Source: UBA10364 sp049611965 (GTDB lineage: Bacteria; Bacteroidota; Bacteroidia; Flavobacteriales; Schleiferiaceae). Taken from it: a stretch of 64,000 nucleotides of DNA. The stretch covers positions 39,550-103,549 of the forward strand of contig JBMZBC010000004.1 of the NCBI GenBank assembly GCA_049611965.1, read 5' to 3'. Position 1 is the stretch's first letter, and the number at the start of each line of letters is the position of its first letter. The translations under genes were made by a program, and so were the position numbers. Of the stretch, positions 26,057 through 34,944 are shown one piece after another. The notes under the pieces were generated by a model. That model did no database searches and was not told the DNA's origin. It was given only the letters and a program-made list of their open reading frames with translations.

Positions 26057-26089
26057 GATATTGAAATTTAATTTGTTGTTTTAATTGAA

Positions 26090-26123
26090 AAGAGAGCCGT
26101 AAAGTTATCCCCACGGCTCTCTT
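26090..26123 (-). terminator. Hairpin between rpsB and tsf, terminator or attenuator
   Basis: AAGAGAGCCGT and ACGGCTCTCTT form a perfect 11-pair stem with a 12-base loop; the minus strand continues CTCTTTTC. It sits 35 bp after rpsB and 33 bp before tsf. It could terminate partially and so adjust the S2 to EF-Ts ratio. Confidence 0.6.
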
Positions 26124-26158
26124 GAAAAGTATAAAGTCTAGTTAAGGAACTGCTAAGC

Positions 26159-26905
26159 TTACGCTTTTGCAGCCTTCTTTTCAATCTTCGCCTGCTCTGC
26201 AGCTGCTTTATCGCTCTTGCGCTGAGAAAGACCTGCTTTAACTCCTTCTGTTACTCTTTCCATAATAACAGCAATAGATTTAGAAGCATCATCGTTCGCA
26301 GGAATTGCGTAGTCTACACGACGAGGATCAGAGTTTGTATCTACCATCGCAAAAGTTGGGATACCCAATTTGATGGCTTCATCTACAGCAATGTGTTCAC
26401 GCTTGATATCAACGATGAAAAGTGCAGCTGGTAGACGGTTCATATCTGCTACAGAACCCAAATCCTTCTCAAGCTTCGCACGTTGACGATCTACTTGTAG
26501 ACGCTCACGCTTAGATAGCGTTTCGAACGTACCGTTTTCTTTCATCTTGTCGATGCTCTGCATCTTCTTGATGGCTTTACGGATAGTTACGAAGTTCGTC
26601 AACATACCTCCTGGCCAACGCTCAGTTACGTAAGGCATGTTTGCATCGCCAGCGTATTTCGCTACGATTTCTTTTGCTTGTTTTTTCGTTGCTACGAAAA
26701 GGATTTTACGACCTGATGCTGCAATTTTTGAAAGCGCTTCTGTCGCTTCAGTCAATTTTGCATCTGTTTTGTGCAGGTCGATTACGTGGATACCATTGCG
26801 CTCCATAAAGATGTAAGGCGCCATGTTTGGGTTCCACTTACGGGTCAAGTGTCCAAAGTGAACACCTGCATCCATGAGTTTTTTAATGTTGTCTGTTACT
26901 GCCAT
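26159..26905 (-). CDS. rpsB: 30S ribosomal protein S2
   Basis: 248 residues. DAGVHFGHLTRKWNPNM near the start, IHVIDLHKT, VTERWPGGMLTNF and DTNSDPRRVDYAIPAND are diagnostic. It ends with an Ala/Lys-rich tail. It stands between rpsI and tsf in a ribosomal protein cluster typical of Bacteroidota. Confidence 0.97.
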   Translation of the reverse strand: MAVTDNIKKLMDAGVHFGHLTRKWNPNMAPYIFMERNGIHVIDLHKTDAKLTEATEALSKIAASGRKILFVATKKQAKEIVAKYAGDANMPYVTERWPGGMLTNFVTIRKAIKKMQSIDKMKENGTFETLSKRERLQVDRQRAKLEKDLGSVADMNRLPAALFIVDIKREHIAVDEAIKLGIPTFAMVDTNSDPRRVDYAIPANDDASKSIAVIMERVTEGVKAGLSQRKSDKAAAEQAKIEKKAAKA

Positions 26906-26933
26906 TTTCTTGAGTTTACTTTCCTAGTAAGCA

Positions 26934-26969
26934 ATGTGCCAGTAGCCTGTTGTTAAGAGTCTGGCGCAT
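26934..26969 (-). promoter_or_regulatory. Weak hairpin in the rpsI-rpsB intergenic region
   Basis: ATGTGCCAG at 26934-26942 can pair with CTGGCGCAT at 26961-26969 (one mismatch or G-U) around an 18-base loop. It has no T-run. It may be an S2-responsive leader element or chance. Confidence 0.22.
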
Positions 26970-26987
26970 TTGGATACTAAATCTCGA

Positions 26988-27374
26988 TTAACGTTTAGAG
27001 AACTGGAATTTCTTACGTGCTTTCTTCTGACCGAATTTCTTACGCTCAACCATACGTGGGTCACGAGTAAGTAGTCCGGCAGGCTTCAATGCTGTGCGGT
27101 TTTCTGTATCGATCTCAGAAAGGATACGAGAAACACCCAAGCGGATCGCCTCAGCTTGACCAGTGATACCACCACCTACAACGTTAACTTTTACGTCGTA
27201 AGAACCAGTAGTCTCTGTCAAAGTGAAAGGCTGCTCTAGCTTGTAGTGCAACGGCGCAGTGTTGAAGTAGTCCTTGTAGTCTTTGCCATTTACGGTGATG
27301 CTACCAGCACCCTCGTCCATGTAAACACGAGCTACAGAAGTTTTACGTCTTCCAATTGCGTGAAACTTTGCCAT
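26988..27374 (-). CDS. rpsI: 30S ribosomal protein S9
   Basis: 128 residues. AIGRRKTSVARVYM opens the protein, GGGITGQAEAIRLGVSR is in the middle, and it ends KKFQFSKR, the usual basic C-terminal tail reaching the P-site tRNA. It lies 10 bp after rplM. Confidence 0.97.
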   Translation of the reverse strand: MAKFHAIGRRKTSVARVYMDEGAGSITVNGKDYKDYFNTAPLHYKLEQPFTLTETTGSYDVKVNVVGGGITGQAEAIRLGVSRILSEIDTENRTALKPAGLLTRDPRMVERKKFGQKKARKKFQFSKR

Positions 27375-27384
27375 TTATTATTAC

Positions 27385-27840
27385 TTATTTGATTTCGTTA
27401 ATGTTGATCGCAGTTGGCTGTTGTGCCTCGTGCTTGTGCTCAGCACCTGCGTAAACGTGAAGGTTACGGAACAACTGTGCACCCAAACGGTTCTTTGGCA
27501 ACATGCCTTTAACCGCTTTCTCAACGACGCGCTCTGGGAACTTCGCCATCATGTTCTCTGGGTTAGTCGTGCGCTGACCACCTGGGTAACCAGTGTGCCA
27601 TACATACGTCTTCTCAGTCATTTTGTTTCCGCTCAATACAACCTTCTCCGCGTTTAGGATAATTACGTTATCACCACAGTCTACGTGAGGAGTGTAGTTA
27701 GGCTTGCGCTTACCTCTAAGAAGCAATGCAACTTTAGAAGCGAGACGACCCAAAGTTTGGCCTTCTGCATCTACTACTACCCAGTTCTTTTCAACTGTTG
27801 CCGCGTTGGCTGATACTGTTTTGTAACTTAATGTATTCAC
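27385..27840 (-). CDS. rplM: 50S ribosomal protein L13
   Basis: 151 residues. VDAEGQTLGRLASKVA, GKRKPNYTPHVDCGD, and VEKAVKGMLPKNRLG are diagnostic. First gene of rplM-rpsI-rpsB-tsf. A full promoter lies at 27897-27929, giving a leader of about 50 bases that contains a small hairpin. Confidence 0.97.
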   Translation of the reverse strand: MNTLSYKTVSANAATVEKNWVVVDAEGQTLGRLASKVALLLRGKRKPNYTPHVDCGDNVIILNAEKVVLSGNKMTEKTYVWHTGYPGGQRTTNPENMMAKFPERVVEKAVKGMLPKNRLGAQLFRNLHVYAGAEHKHEAQQPTAININEIK

Positions 27841-27866
27841 CGCTAATGCGTTTTAAAGTTTAAAGT

Positions 27867-27883
27867 GGTTGCTCTTCACAACC
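27867..27883 (-). promoter_or_regulatory. Small leader hairpin upstream of rplM
   Basis: GGTTG and CAACC pair around a 7-base loop within the predicted rplM leader. L13 operons are autoregulated in other bacteria; here that is only a possibility. Confidence 0.25.
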
Positions 27884-27896
27884 CCCAAAAGGGCTG

Positions 27897-27929
27897 CGAA
27901 AATACATCTTTATTTGCCTAACAACCAAA
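27897..27929 (-). promoter_or_regulatory. Promoter TTTG-21-TATTTTCG for the rplM operon
   Basis: Minus-strand TTTG (27926-27929), a 21 bp spacer, and TATTTTCG (27897-27904), one base from the TAnnTTTG consensus. The spacing is right for Bacteroidota sigma factor RpoD. Confidence 0.5.
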
Positions 27930-27971
27930 AATCTAAGAACAAAATATCGACACGAAGAACTGTGCACGGTT

Positions 27972-28001
27972 TTTGTGTTGTTAACAATAAGATTAATTGC
28001 G
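27972..28001 (+). promoter_or_regulatory. Possible promoter of the M43 metalloprotease
   Basis: TTTG at 27972-27975 and TAATTGCG at 27994-28001 with an 18 bp spacer. The -7 box has two mismatches. Confidence 0.27.
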
Positions 28002-28013
28002 AAATTGCACGTC

Positions 28014-29597
28014 ATGCAAAAATACATCAGAAGACCCCTAATTATTGCTTTAGCACTGATTTCTAGCGCTGTCTACGGACAGAAATGTGGACACGACCAC
28101 CTAGAAGAAGAAGTAAAGCGCCTCTATCCCAACTACGAAAGTGCAGAACAAGAGTTCATTCAAAGCATAGATTTTGATGCCGCTCACAACCCCGAAGCAA
28201 CCGTATTTAAAATCCCTGTAGTCGTACACATTATTTACGACGATGCGGGAGATAACATTAGCGATAAGCAAGTGAAGGATGCCATCGCAGTAATTAACGA
28301 AGATTTTAGACGTTTAAATGCCGACACAGTAGATACGCGTTCTGCATTCTTGGGCGTGGCTACGGATTGTGAAATTCAATTTGAATTGGCCAAACTTAAC
28401 CCCCAAGGAAACTGTACTACAGGGATCACAAGGAAACAAAGTGCACTTAGTGTAAATGCGAGTAATAACGTGAAAGCATTACGAAGCTGGCCGAACAATA
28501 AATACCTCAATATTTGGGTAGTAAACAGCATCGACCTCGGAAGCTCAGGCCAAGGCACCGTCTTGGGGTACGCCTACAAGCCGAACCCAGGGCAAAGCAC
28601 CACTTTTGATGGCGTGGTTATTCGTCACGATCGCATGGGTAGAATAGGTACAAGTAATTCTGCAGGTCGTACACTTACTCATGAGGTAGGGCATTACCTT
28701 GGACTGGATCATCCATTTAAAGGCGGATGTTTTGCAGGGGACAATTGTTCAGATACCCCACCGGTGAGTGAAGCAAGCTATGGTTGCAACCTTAACGCCA
28801 ACACTTGTTCTAATGACAACCCTAACCTGCCCGATCAGATAGAAAACTACATGGACTATGCGGACGACGTGTGTACGAATATGTTCACAGAAGATCAGCG
28901 TGCCATCATGCGTAGCAACCTGAACATCTCAAATCGTCGCGGCTACTTGGTGACAAGCACAAATGCAAGCAACACTGGTATTGCTGCTAATGCAGTCCTG
29001 CCGTGTGCACCAGAGGCAAACTTTGAGGCCGACCAGGCCGTGTTCTGTTCGGGTGCAACCGTACAATTTATGGACAAGAGCACCTTTGGGAATCCAACGT
29101 CTTGGCAATGGAACTTCCCAGGGGGTACGCCAAGCAGTTCTACTGCGGAGAACCCGACAGTGACGTACAACAACCCGGGCAACTATAACGTGAAGCTCGA
29201 AGTAACAAACAGTAACGGCAATAGCACCCTTCTTCAAACGGGGTACGTAAGCGTTCGACGCAACAATCCCGGAATGTGGGTCAACGGATTCAAATCAGGA
29301 TTTGAATTTAATACGGTACCCAACGGGACTTGGCACGTAGAAAACCCAGATGGCGACAACATCAGATGGCAACGCAACAACTACAACTTCTATGAAGGTG
29401 CNNNNNNNNNNNNNNNNNNNNNNNNNNNNNNNNNNNNNNNNNNNNNNNNNNNNNNNNNNNNNNNNNNNNNNNNNNNNNNNNNNNNNNNNNNNNNNNNNNN
29501 TCAATTGAACACGGAGCGCACTATCGACATTAACACTGCCACAGGATATTACATCTTCCAGGCAGGTACAGTGCGTAAGCCAATTGTCATTCAGTAA
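28014..29597 (+). CDS. Secreted M43 (pappalysin-like) metalloprotease with PKD domain, gapped
   Basis: The ATG at 28014 gives a signal peptide MQKYIRRPLIIALALISSAVYG; the in-frame upstream start at 27975 would bury it. The protease domain has the zinc site HEVGHYLGLDHPF and the downstream MDYADD Met-turn, both metzincin/M43 marks. A PKD domain follows (SGATVQFMDKST to EVTNSNGNS). A 99-N gap (29402-29500) then removes an unknown length. The end, TGYYIFQAGTVRKPIVIQ, is the last strand of a T9SS sorting domain. The product is likely an extracellular protein-degrading enzyme. Confidence 0.88.
   Translation: MQKYIRRPLIIALALISSAVYGQKCGHDHLEEEVKRLYPNYESAEQEFIQSIDFDAAHNPEATVFKIPVVVHIIYDDAGDNISDKQVKDAIAVINEDFRRLNADTVDTRSAFLGVATDCEIQFELAKLNPQGNCTTGITRKQSALSVNASNNVKALRSWPNNKYLNIWVVNSIDLGSSGQGTVLGYAYKPNPGQSTTFDGVVIRHDRMGRIGTSNSAGRTLTHEVGHYLGLDHPFKGGCFAGDNCSDTPPVSEASYGCNLNANTCSNDNPNLPDQIENYMDYADDVCTNMFTEDQRAIMRSNLNISNRRGYLVTSTNASNTGIAANAVLPCAPEANFEADQAVFCSGATVQFMDKSTFGNPTSWQWNFPGGTPSSSTAENPTVTYNNPGNYNVKLEVTNSNGNSTLLQTGYVSVRRNNPGMWVNGFKSGFEFNTVPNGTWHVENPDGDNIRWQRNNYNFYEGXXXXXXXXXXXXXXXXXXXXXXXXXXXXXXXXXXQLNTERTIDINTATGYYIFQAGTVRKPIVIQ
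29402..29500. other. Scaffold gap of 99 N
   Basis: Same placeholder length as the tsf gap. The flanks show no overlap, so the real missing length is unknown; the missing part should hold the region between the PKD domain and the T9SS sorting domain. Confidence 0.97.
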
Positions 29598-29611
29598 GAG
29601 AAAATAAAAAA

Positions 29612-29638
29612 CCCCAGCGCCGCAGAGCGGCGCTGGGG
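29612..29638 (-). terminator. Terminator facing left, first of a back-to-back pair
   Basis: CCCCAGCGCCGC pairs perfectly with GCGGCGCTGGGG around AGA. The T-run (TTTTTTATTTT) is on the minus strand, so it acts as a second stop for the BNR-repeat gene. Confidence 0.8.
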
Positions 29639-29651
29639 CATCCTAAAAAAG

Positions 29652-29684
29652 AAACCCCCGCGGGCTGCGCCCGCGGGGGTTTTT
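29652..29684. terminator. Bidirectional terminator, second of the pair
   Basis: A 14-pair perfect stem (AAACCCCCGCGGGC with its complement) around TGC, T-rich on both sides. It ends both the protease gene and the BNR-repeat gene. Confidence 0.85.
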
Positions 29685-29702
29685 ATTATCCGTTAACTAG
29701 AC

Positions 29703-32700
29703 TTAATCTGCCAGTGGCATCATAAAGTCTACAGGGTTGGCCTCGAGGTACTCCATCAAGGCTTTGTAATCTTCATCTAGGAAGGTGTTCACTGAAGCAG
29801 TTGCCTCTTCCGTACGCTTCTTGAGGTTGTTGAACAAGTTTTGTTCGTTGCTTTCCCAAGCACGCTGTGAACTTACAAGCTGCCACAAAGAGCCGCCCCA
29901 TTGGTTCGACCATACTTCAGGCTGCTCGAAGTAGCCCTTTGTTTCCTTTTTACCGAAGATTCCGTGACGCACCTCTTCCAATGCTTTAGCCGTAGCCTTT
30001 ACTGTATCAGCCAAAGTAGAATCGTTCTTGTAGGCCTCTGTTTTCAATAACTTCTGAAGGCTTTCAATATTTTGATTCGCACGAGCCAATTTCTGCACAG
30101 CGGCATCCAAATCTGCTTCGATAGCCTCAATGCCTTTGTAAGCTTCCCTGCGCGAAGCAAGGTCTTCCATACTCACCCAAGAAGTCATGCGTGGGTCCTG
30201 ACGAACCTCAACATTTTGCGATGCAACAGCATCGCCGAAGCTCATCGTCACAGTGTAGGTTCCTGGCAGCACAGTAGCACCGCGAGGATCGCTCTGCTGC
30301 TCCTTTTCCTGGCGAATCTTGAACTGTGGGTAGCGCTGACCGCTTTGCCACATGGCCCAGCGCCAGCTGTTCAATCCTTCACTCACTTTTACATATTGTG
30401 TGTAGATAGTATCACCTGATGCATCTTGGTAGTCTACACGCATCTTCTTTTTGTTGTCCTCAGCAACCTCCGGCAAGTAGGCCTTGAAGCGGGCACCGAA
30501 AGGACGGTTCTCGCCGCGGAAGGTCGCACTTGCCGCAAAACGCACACCTGGGCTTTGCTTACGCTCCCATTGGTAGGCTGTTGGTGGGGTGAAGAAGGTT
30601 GGCTCGCTGAAGTCGTTGGCTGCTGCTAGTTGGCGTAACGGCTCTACATCATCCAACACCCATGCGCCACGTCCAAAAGTCCCAAGTACAAGGTCCTTTT
30701 CTCTCTTTTGGAAGGCAAGGTCCATGACTTGTACGGTTGGCATGTTCTTGTCCCATTTCTGGAAGGTGCCACCACCGTTCGTACTCACATACAAGCCGTA
30801 TTCACCACCTACCCAAAGTAAGTTAGGCTCCACAGGATCTTGTAAGACGCTTAGGACTGGACCGAATACGTCGCTGTCGTCCACTACGCGCGTTACTTTC
30901 TTACCGTAGTCCTCGACTTTATAGAGGTACGCGCTCCAGTTGTTGCGGCGGTAGTCGTTCACCACTACCCAAGCCGTTCCCTTTTCATAATCCGAGGCAC
31001 GAATTTGTGGAATCCAAGCGCCTTCTGGGAGGCCCTTAAGTTTCTTACTTAGGTCGGTCCAATTGGCCCCGCCATCTGTTGTTACGTACAACTTACCGTC
31101 GTCCGAACCGCTCCAAATCTCATTCTGATCCAGCGGTGATGGTGCGATAGCAATGACACATGTGTGATTTTCCGCACCGGTCACGTCATAGGTTAGACCA
31201 CCACTCTCCAGCTGCTTTTGCTTTTCAGGATCGTTGGTCGTCAGATCTGGGCTTATAATGGTCCAATTCTTCCCATTATCAGTACTCTTATGGATGTACT
31301 GCGAACCAAAGTACAATGACGTCTCTGGTGCGAATGGATCAAGGGCGATTGGCGCATTCCAGTGGAAGCGCAATTTCTCGCCTTCAGGATGTACTGGCTT
31401 GATCAGCTCGCTGTACCCTGTGTTGGTATTCACTAGACCTACGTTTCCTTCTTGGCTTTGTGCATATACCGCATCCGTACGGCCCGGTACTGGAACCACA
31501 TCAAAGCCATCTCCAAAGAACAGCTCGCTCCACTCTTCGTTGCGAATACCGTCAACCGTCAAACTGTACGCTGGGCCCATCCATGAACCGTTGTCTTGCA
31601 TACCGCCGTATACATTATACGGCAGATGATCGTCCACATTGATGTGGTAGAACTGCGCTAACGGCAGGTTCTCCACAAAATACCAAGTCTCTCCATAGTC
31701 GTACGAGATATTCATACCACCGTCGTTTCCTTCAATTACGTGAGACGGATTTACTGGATCAATCCACATGGCGTGGTGATCCGGGTGTACTGTGCTGTAT
31801 GGCGTGATTGTCTTCCAAGACTTTCCACCGTCGTCGCTGCGCGTTACATACGTCCACAACGAGTAGATGCGGTCTTCGTTTTGAGGATCTACACGAAGGT
31901 CGGCGTAGTAGAACGGACGGTTACCCGTCTGATCGTCTTCACTCACCTTGTACCACTTCGCACCGCCGTTTGAACTTGCATACAAACCGTTCTTCTTGCC
32001 CGTTTCAATAAGGGCATATACTTTGTTCGGGTTCGATGGTGAGATGGCTAGACCCATACGGCCCAAATCGCCTTTCGGAAGACCTTCCTTATCGGTCATC
32101 TTCTTCCAGTTTTCACCGCCGTCATGCGTGATGTACAATCCTGAAGATGGACCACCGCTCTTAAAGAACCACGGCCATCTGCGGTATTCCCACATAGCTG
32201 CGATCAACTTTTTTGGATTGCTTGGATCCATCACGAGGTCACCTGCACCTGTCTTAGCGTCGATGTACAGTGATTTGTCCCAAGTCTTACCGCCGTCGGT
32301 CGATTTAAATACACCGCGCGGTCCTTCGCCCCAAGCAACACCTGTAGCGCCTACGTATACTTCATCCGTATTTTCTGGGTTGATGATGATGCGGTGTATA
32401 GTACGCGTTTCTTCGAGGCCGAGTAGTTCCCAGTTGGTCCCGCCGTCGTAGGATTTGTATAAACCGTAACCGCTCGTTTGTGAGTTACGAGGATTTCCTT
32501 CACCGGTTCCTACATAAATGATGTCTGGATGCTTCGGATCAATGGCAATGGCGCCCACAGAAGCAACAGCTTCATTTTCGAAAATAGGCGACCAAGTCTG
32601 ACCGTTGTTCTCACTCACCCATAAACCACCACTAGCCGCTCCCGCATAAATAGTGGTTGGACGGTCTGGGTGCACAGCGATACAGGTCACACGACCACTC

Positions 32701-32837
32701 ATCCCTGCTGGACCGATATTGCGCGGTTCCATCTTTTCCATAACCTGTTCTAAGGTGGACTTTGGCTCTTCCTGGGCATAGGAAGAAACAGAGAAGGCCA
32801 CTAGGAGTGCCGTGGCAAAGAGCTTCATTAGCTTCAT
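29703..32837 (-). CDS. Secreted sortilin/BNR-repeat beta-propeller protein
   Basis: 1044 residues from the ATG at 32837 (MKLMKLFATALLVAF, Sec signal ending SSYAQ). A longer frame to 32870 overlaps the oxidoreductase and loses the signal. About residues 60-730 carry many BNR/Asp-box repeats such as SENNGQTWS, SYDGGTNWE and THDGGENWK, as in VPS10/sortilin-like propellers. The rest is a beta domain followed by a helical C-terminal part. No T9SS sorting domain is seen. Often called glycosyl hydrolase by homology, but no catalytic pair is evident. It is probably co-transcribed with the preceding oxidoreductase gene (20 bp). Confidence 0.83.
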   Translation of the reverse strand: MKLMKLFATALLVAFSVSSYAQEEPKSTLEQVMEKMEPRNIGPAGMSGRVTCIAVHPDRPTTIYAGAASGGLWVSENNGQTWSPIFENEAVASVGAIAIDPKHPDIIYVGTGEGNPRNSQTSGYGLYKSYDGGTNWELLGLEETRTIHRIIINPENTDEVYVGATGVAWGEGPRGVFKSTDGGKTWDKSLYIDAKTGAGDLVMDPSNPKKLIAAMWEYRRWPWFFKSGGPSSGLYITHDGGENWKKMTDKEGLPKGDLGRMGLAISPSNPNKVYALIETGKKNGLYASSNGGAKWYKVSEDDQTGNRPFYYADLRVDPQNEDRIYSLWTYVTRSDDGGKSWKTITPYSTVHPDHHAMWIDPVNPSHVIEGNDGGMNISYDYGETWYFVENLPLAQFYHINVDDHLPYNVYGGMQDNGSWMGPAYSLTVDGIRNEEWSELFFGDGFDVVPVPGRTDAVYAQSQEGNVGLVNTNTGYSELIKPVHPEGEKLRFHWNAPIALDPFAPETSLYFGSQYIHKSTDNGKNWTIISPDLTTNDPEKQKQLESGGLTYDVTGAENHTCVIAIAPSPLDQNEIWSGSDDGKLYVTTDGGANWTDLSKKLKGLPEGAWIPQIRASDYEKGTAWVVVNDYRRNNWSAYLYKVEDYGKKVTRVVDDSDVFGPVLSVLQDPVEPNLLWVGGEYGLYVSTNGGGTFQKWDKNMPTVQVMDLAFQKREKDLVLGTFGRGAWVLDDVEPLRQLAAANDFSEPTFFTPPTAYQWERKQSPGVRFAASATFRGENRPFGARFKAYLPEVAEDNKKKMRVDYQDASGDTIYTQYVKVSEGLNSWRWAMWQSGQRYPQFKIRQEKEQQSDPRGATVLPGTYTVTMSFGDAVASQNVEVRQDPRMTSWVSMEDLASRREAYKGIEAIEADLDAAVQKLARANQNIESLQKLLKTEAYKNDSTLADTVKATAKALEEVRHGIFGKKETKGYFEQPEVWSNQWGGSLWQLVSSQRAWESNEQNLFNNLKKRTEEATASVNTFLDEDYKALMEYLEANPVDFMMPLAD

Positions 32838-32857
32838 ATTCGTACGTGTTGTGTTTG

Positions 32858-34276
32858 TTAGATTTCCCAACCCTTGCGGTACTCACGACCGACCCAAGCG
32901 TTGGCGGGTTTATAATTCGTAATTTTCATTGCCTCCCCGTCCCAATTCAGTCGAGTTCGTCCGGGGTAATTATATGGAGCCCAATCCTTGGCGGTTTTCC
33001 CCGGCTTCAATTGTTTGTATTGAAAAGCGCGGACGGCCAAGTTACCCATCAAAACGCTCTCAGTCAATGGACCCGCAATAGAAAATGGCGATGACGTCTC
33101 CACGCCGTCCAAAATACCGTCGACAAAGTTGGCGATGTGTCCCGATGTATCGTTCTTAATCCTTGCCAGTGTCTTCGCTGGTGCCTCAGCCTTGGTACCG
33201 TCATTTAAGTACACCCTCGGGTTGCCGCTGTAGGTATCTGTAACCAAAATGCCTTTTTCTCCGTAGAATACGCTCCCGCCGTCCACATTGCCCGGCATAT
33301 CGTCATCCGGCAAAAGTGCTGGTCGCTCAGGCATCAAACCACCGTCGTACCAGTTCAACTTAATCTCACCAAAATCGGCATGATCAAAAGTCAAACGAAT
33401 GACTGAAGACGGTGGACACACTCCGGTGTAATCGGCCTCGACAAAATCGTCGGACCACATTGTGGTACAACTTGCCTCCGCCGAGGTTGGATAGCCTAGA
33501 CCCAACGCAACATACGGTGTTTCAAAGATGTGGCACCCCATATCGCCCATCGCTCCGGTCCCAAAGTCCCAGAAGCCGCGCCATTTAAATGGCAAATAGC
33601 GGTGGTTAAAATCTCTATCTGCAGCCGGCCCCAGCCATAAGTCCCACGATAAATAATCCGGAACTGGATCTGCCGAAGTCGGCGGCTGTAATCCTTGCGG
33701 CCAAACCGGTCTATTGGTCCAGCAATCTACCTTGTTCACTTTCCCAATGATGCCTGCTTCAATAATCTCCTGCGCTGTTCGGATACCGTCCGAGGATGCA
33801 CCGACATCTCCCATTTGGGTCACCAAACCCCTGCTTTCTGCGACCATAGTCATGGTGCGTGCCTCAAGAATATTGTGCGTCAATGGCTTCTCTACAAAGG
33901 CATGCTTTCCGGCACGCATGAATGGTAAAGAGGTTACGGCATGTGTGTGATCCGGTGTTGCACAGAAAAATGCATCTATCTCACCAAGGTGCTTGTCATA
34001 AATATCCCTGAAATCGCGGTATTTATTTGCATCGGGCAAAAGCTCATGGGCTCTAGCGGCTTGCTTGTCGCTCACGTCGGCCAGTGCTACAAATTTTACC
34101 CTTCCTGTTTTATGTAACGCATTTAGTACTCCGTACCCACGACCACCTACGCCGATACCGGCCATGTATAAAGTATCTGAGGGTGCGGTCTTTGACTTTC
34201 CAAGCACATGCGCTGGAACGATGGTGATACCCGCAGTAGCGGCAGCAGCACCTTTCAAAAAGGACCTTCTGTTCAT
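32858..34276 (-). CDS. Tat-exported Gfo/Idh/MocA-family oxidoreductase
   Basis: 472 residues. The N-terminus NRRSFLKGAAAA is a twin-arginine signal, so the folded NAD(P)-bound enzyme goes to the periplasm. GIGVGGRGYGVL is the Rossmann motif; VEKPLTHN is the catalytic-Lys motif EKP. The C-terminal half is the substrate-binding alpha/beta domain. Such proteins act on sugars or cyclitols. The tail GWEI precedes the BNR-repeat gene on the same strand. Confidence 0.87.
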   Translation of the reverse strand: MNRRSFLKGAAAATAGITIVPAHVLGKSKTAPSDTLYMAGIGVGGRGYGVLNALHKTGRVKFVALADVSDKQAARAHELLPDANKYRDFRDIYDKHLGEIDAFFCATPDHTHAVTSLPFMRAGKHAFVEKPLTHNILEARTMTMVAESRGLVTQMGDVGASSDGIRTAQEIIEAGIIGKVNKVDCWTNRPVWPQGLQPPTSADPVPDYLSWDLWLGPAADRDFNHRYLPFKWRGFWDFGTGAMGDMGCHIFETPYVALGLGYPTSAEASCTTMWSDDFVEADYTGVCPPSSVIRLTFDHADFGEIKLNWYDGGLMPERPALLPDDDMPGNVDGGSVFYGEKGILVTDTYSGNPRVYLNDGTKAEAPAKTLARIKNDTSGHIANFVDGILDGVETSSPFSIAGPLTESVLMGNLAVRAFQYKQLKPGKTAKDWAPYNYPGRTRLNWDGEAMKITNYKPANAWVGREYRKGWEI

Positions 34277-34332
34277 GTTTTTTGGTTTTGTAGCTGAAGA
34301 AGTTACAACATTAAAAACGTAATTTTAATCAC

Positions 34333-34869
34333 ATGAAAAAACTGCTATTACTCGCTGCACTTATGTTCAGTTTTGGATTGAGTGCACAACGCCTTGAGGT
34401 AGGCGCAACTACAGCTGCCGCTATTGGGATTGGCTATGGAACCTTCTATGACATCCGCCCTATGGTGGCCTGGGGAAAGAGTTTCGAAAGTGTACGAAGA
34501 GTACGATTGGACCGCACATCAATGAACTTCTCGAGCTACAACGACCAAAATTACTTCAGCATGAGTACTGGAATCTTTTTTGGTCAGCAATGGAGAAAGC
34601 AAATCGCCGATAAATTCTACTTCATTCACGGACCCGAAATTGGAGCCAATTATTACGCCGGTACTAACTATCAAAGTTCAACCCTCGGAACACATTACCG
34701 CATGGGAGGTGCCTACCGTGTAAATGAAAAGTTTACAATTTCCTTAGAAGCACCCGTTTCGTTTGAATACAGCTGGTCGCAGAATGCGAATAGTGAAGCT
34801 ACTTCTTCCTCGTATTTCAGCCTGTTCGGAAGCAGTAACTTGTTGAGCTTCACCTATGCGCTGAAGTAG
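34333..34869 (+). CDS. Small outer-membrane beta-barrel-like protein
   Basis: 178 residues with a signal peptide (MKKLLLLAALMFSFGLSAQ). The mature part alternates aromatic and polar residues in short strands (FYDIRPMVAW, KFYFIHGPEIGA, FTISLEAPVSFEYSW, LLSFTYALK) and ends near an aromatic, as small outer-membrane barrels do. I do not recognise a named family. Confidence 0.6.
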   Translation: MKKLLLLAALMFSFGLSAQRLEVGATTAAAIGIGYGTFYDIRPMVAWGKSFESVRRVRLDRTSMNFSSYNDQNYFSMSTGIFFGQQWRKQIADKFYFIHGPEIGANYYAGTNYQSSTLGTHYRMGGAYRVNEKFTISLEAPVSFEYSWSQNANSEATSSSYFSLFGSSNLLSFTYALK

Positions 34870-34883
34870 GAAAAGAAAATCCT

Positions 34884-34926
34884 TAAACAACAAGGGCGGT
34901 GCCGATGGCACCGCCCTTGTTGTTTA
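34884..34926. terminator. Very strong bidirectional terminator
   Basis: A perfect 20-pair stem with GAT loop, beginning TAAACAACAAGGGCGGTGCC. It separates the converging small membrane gene and glmS. Confidence 0.88.
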
Positions 34927-34944
34927 CGCGCATTAAGCGAACAT

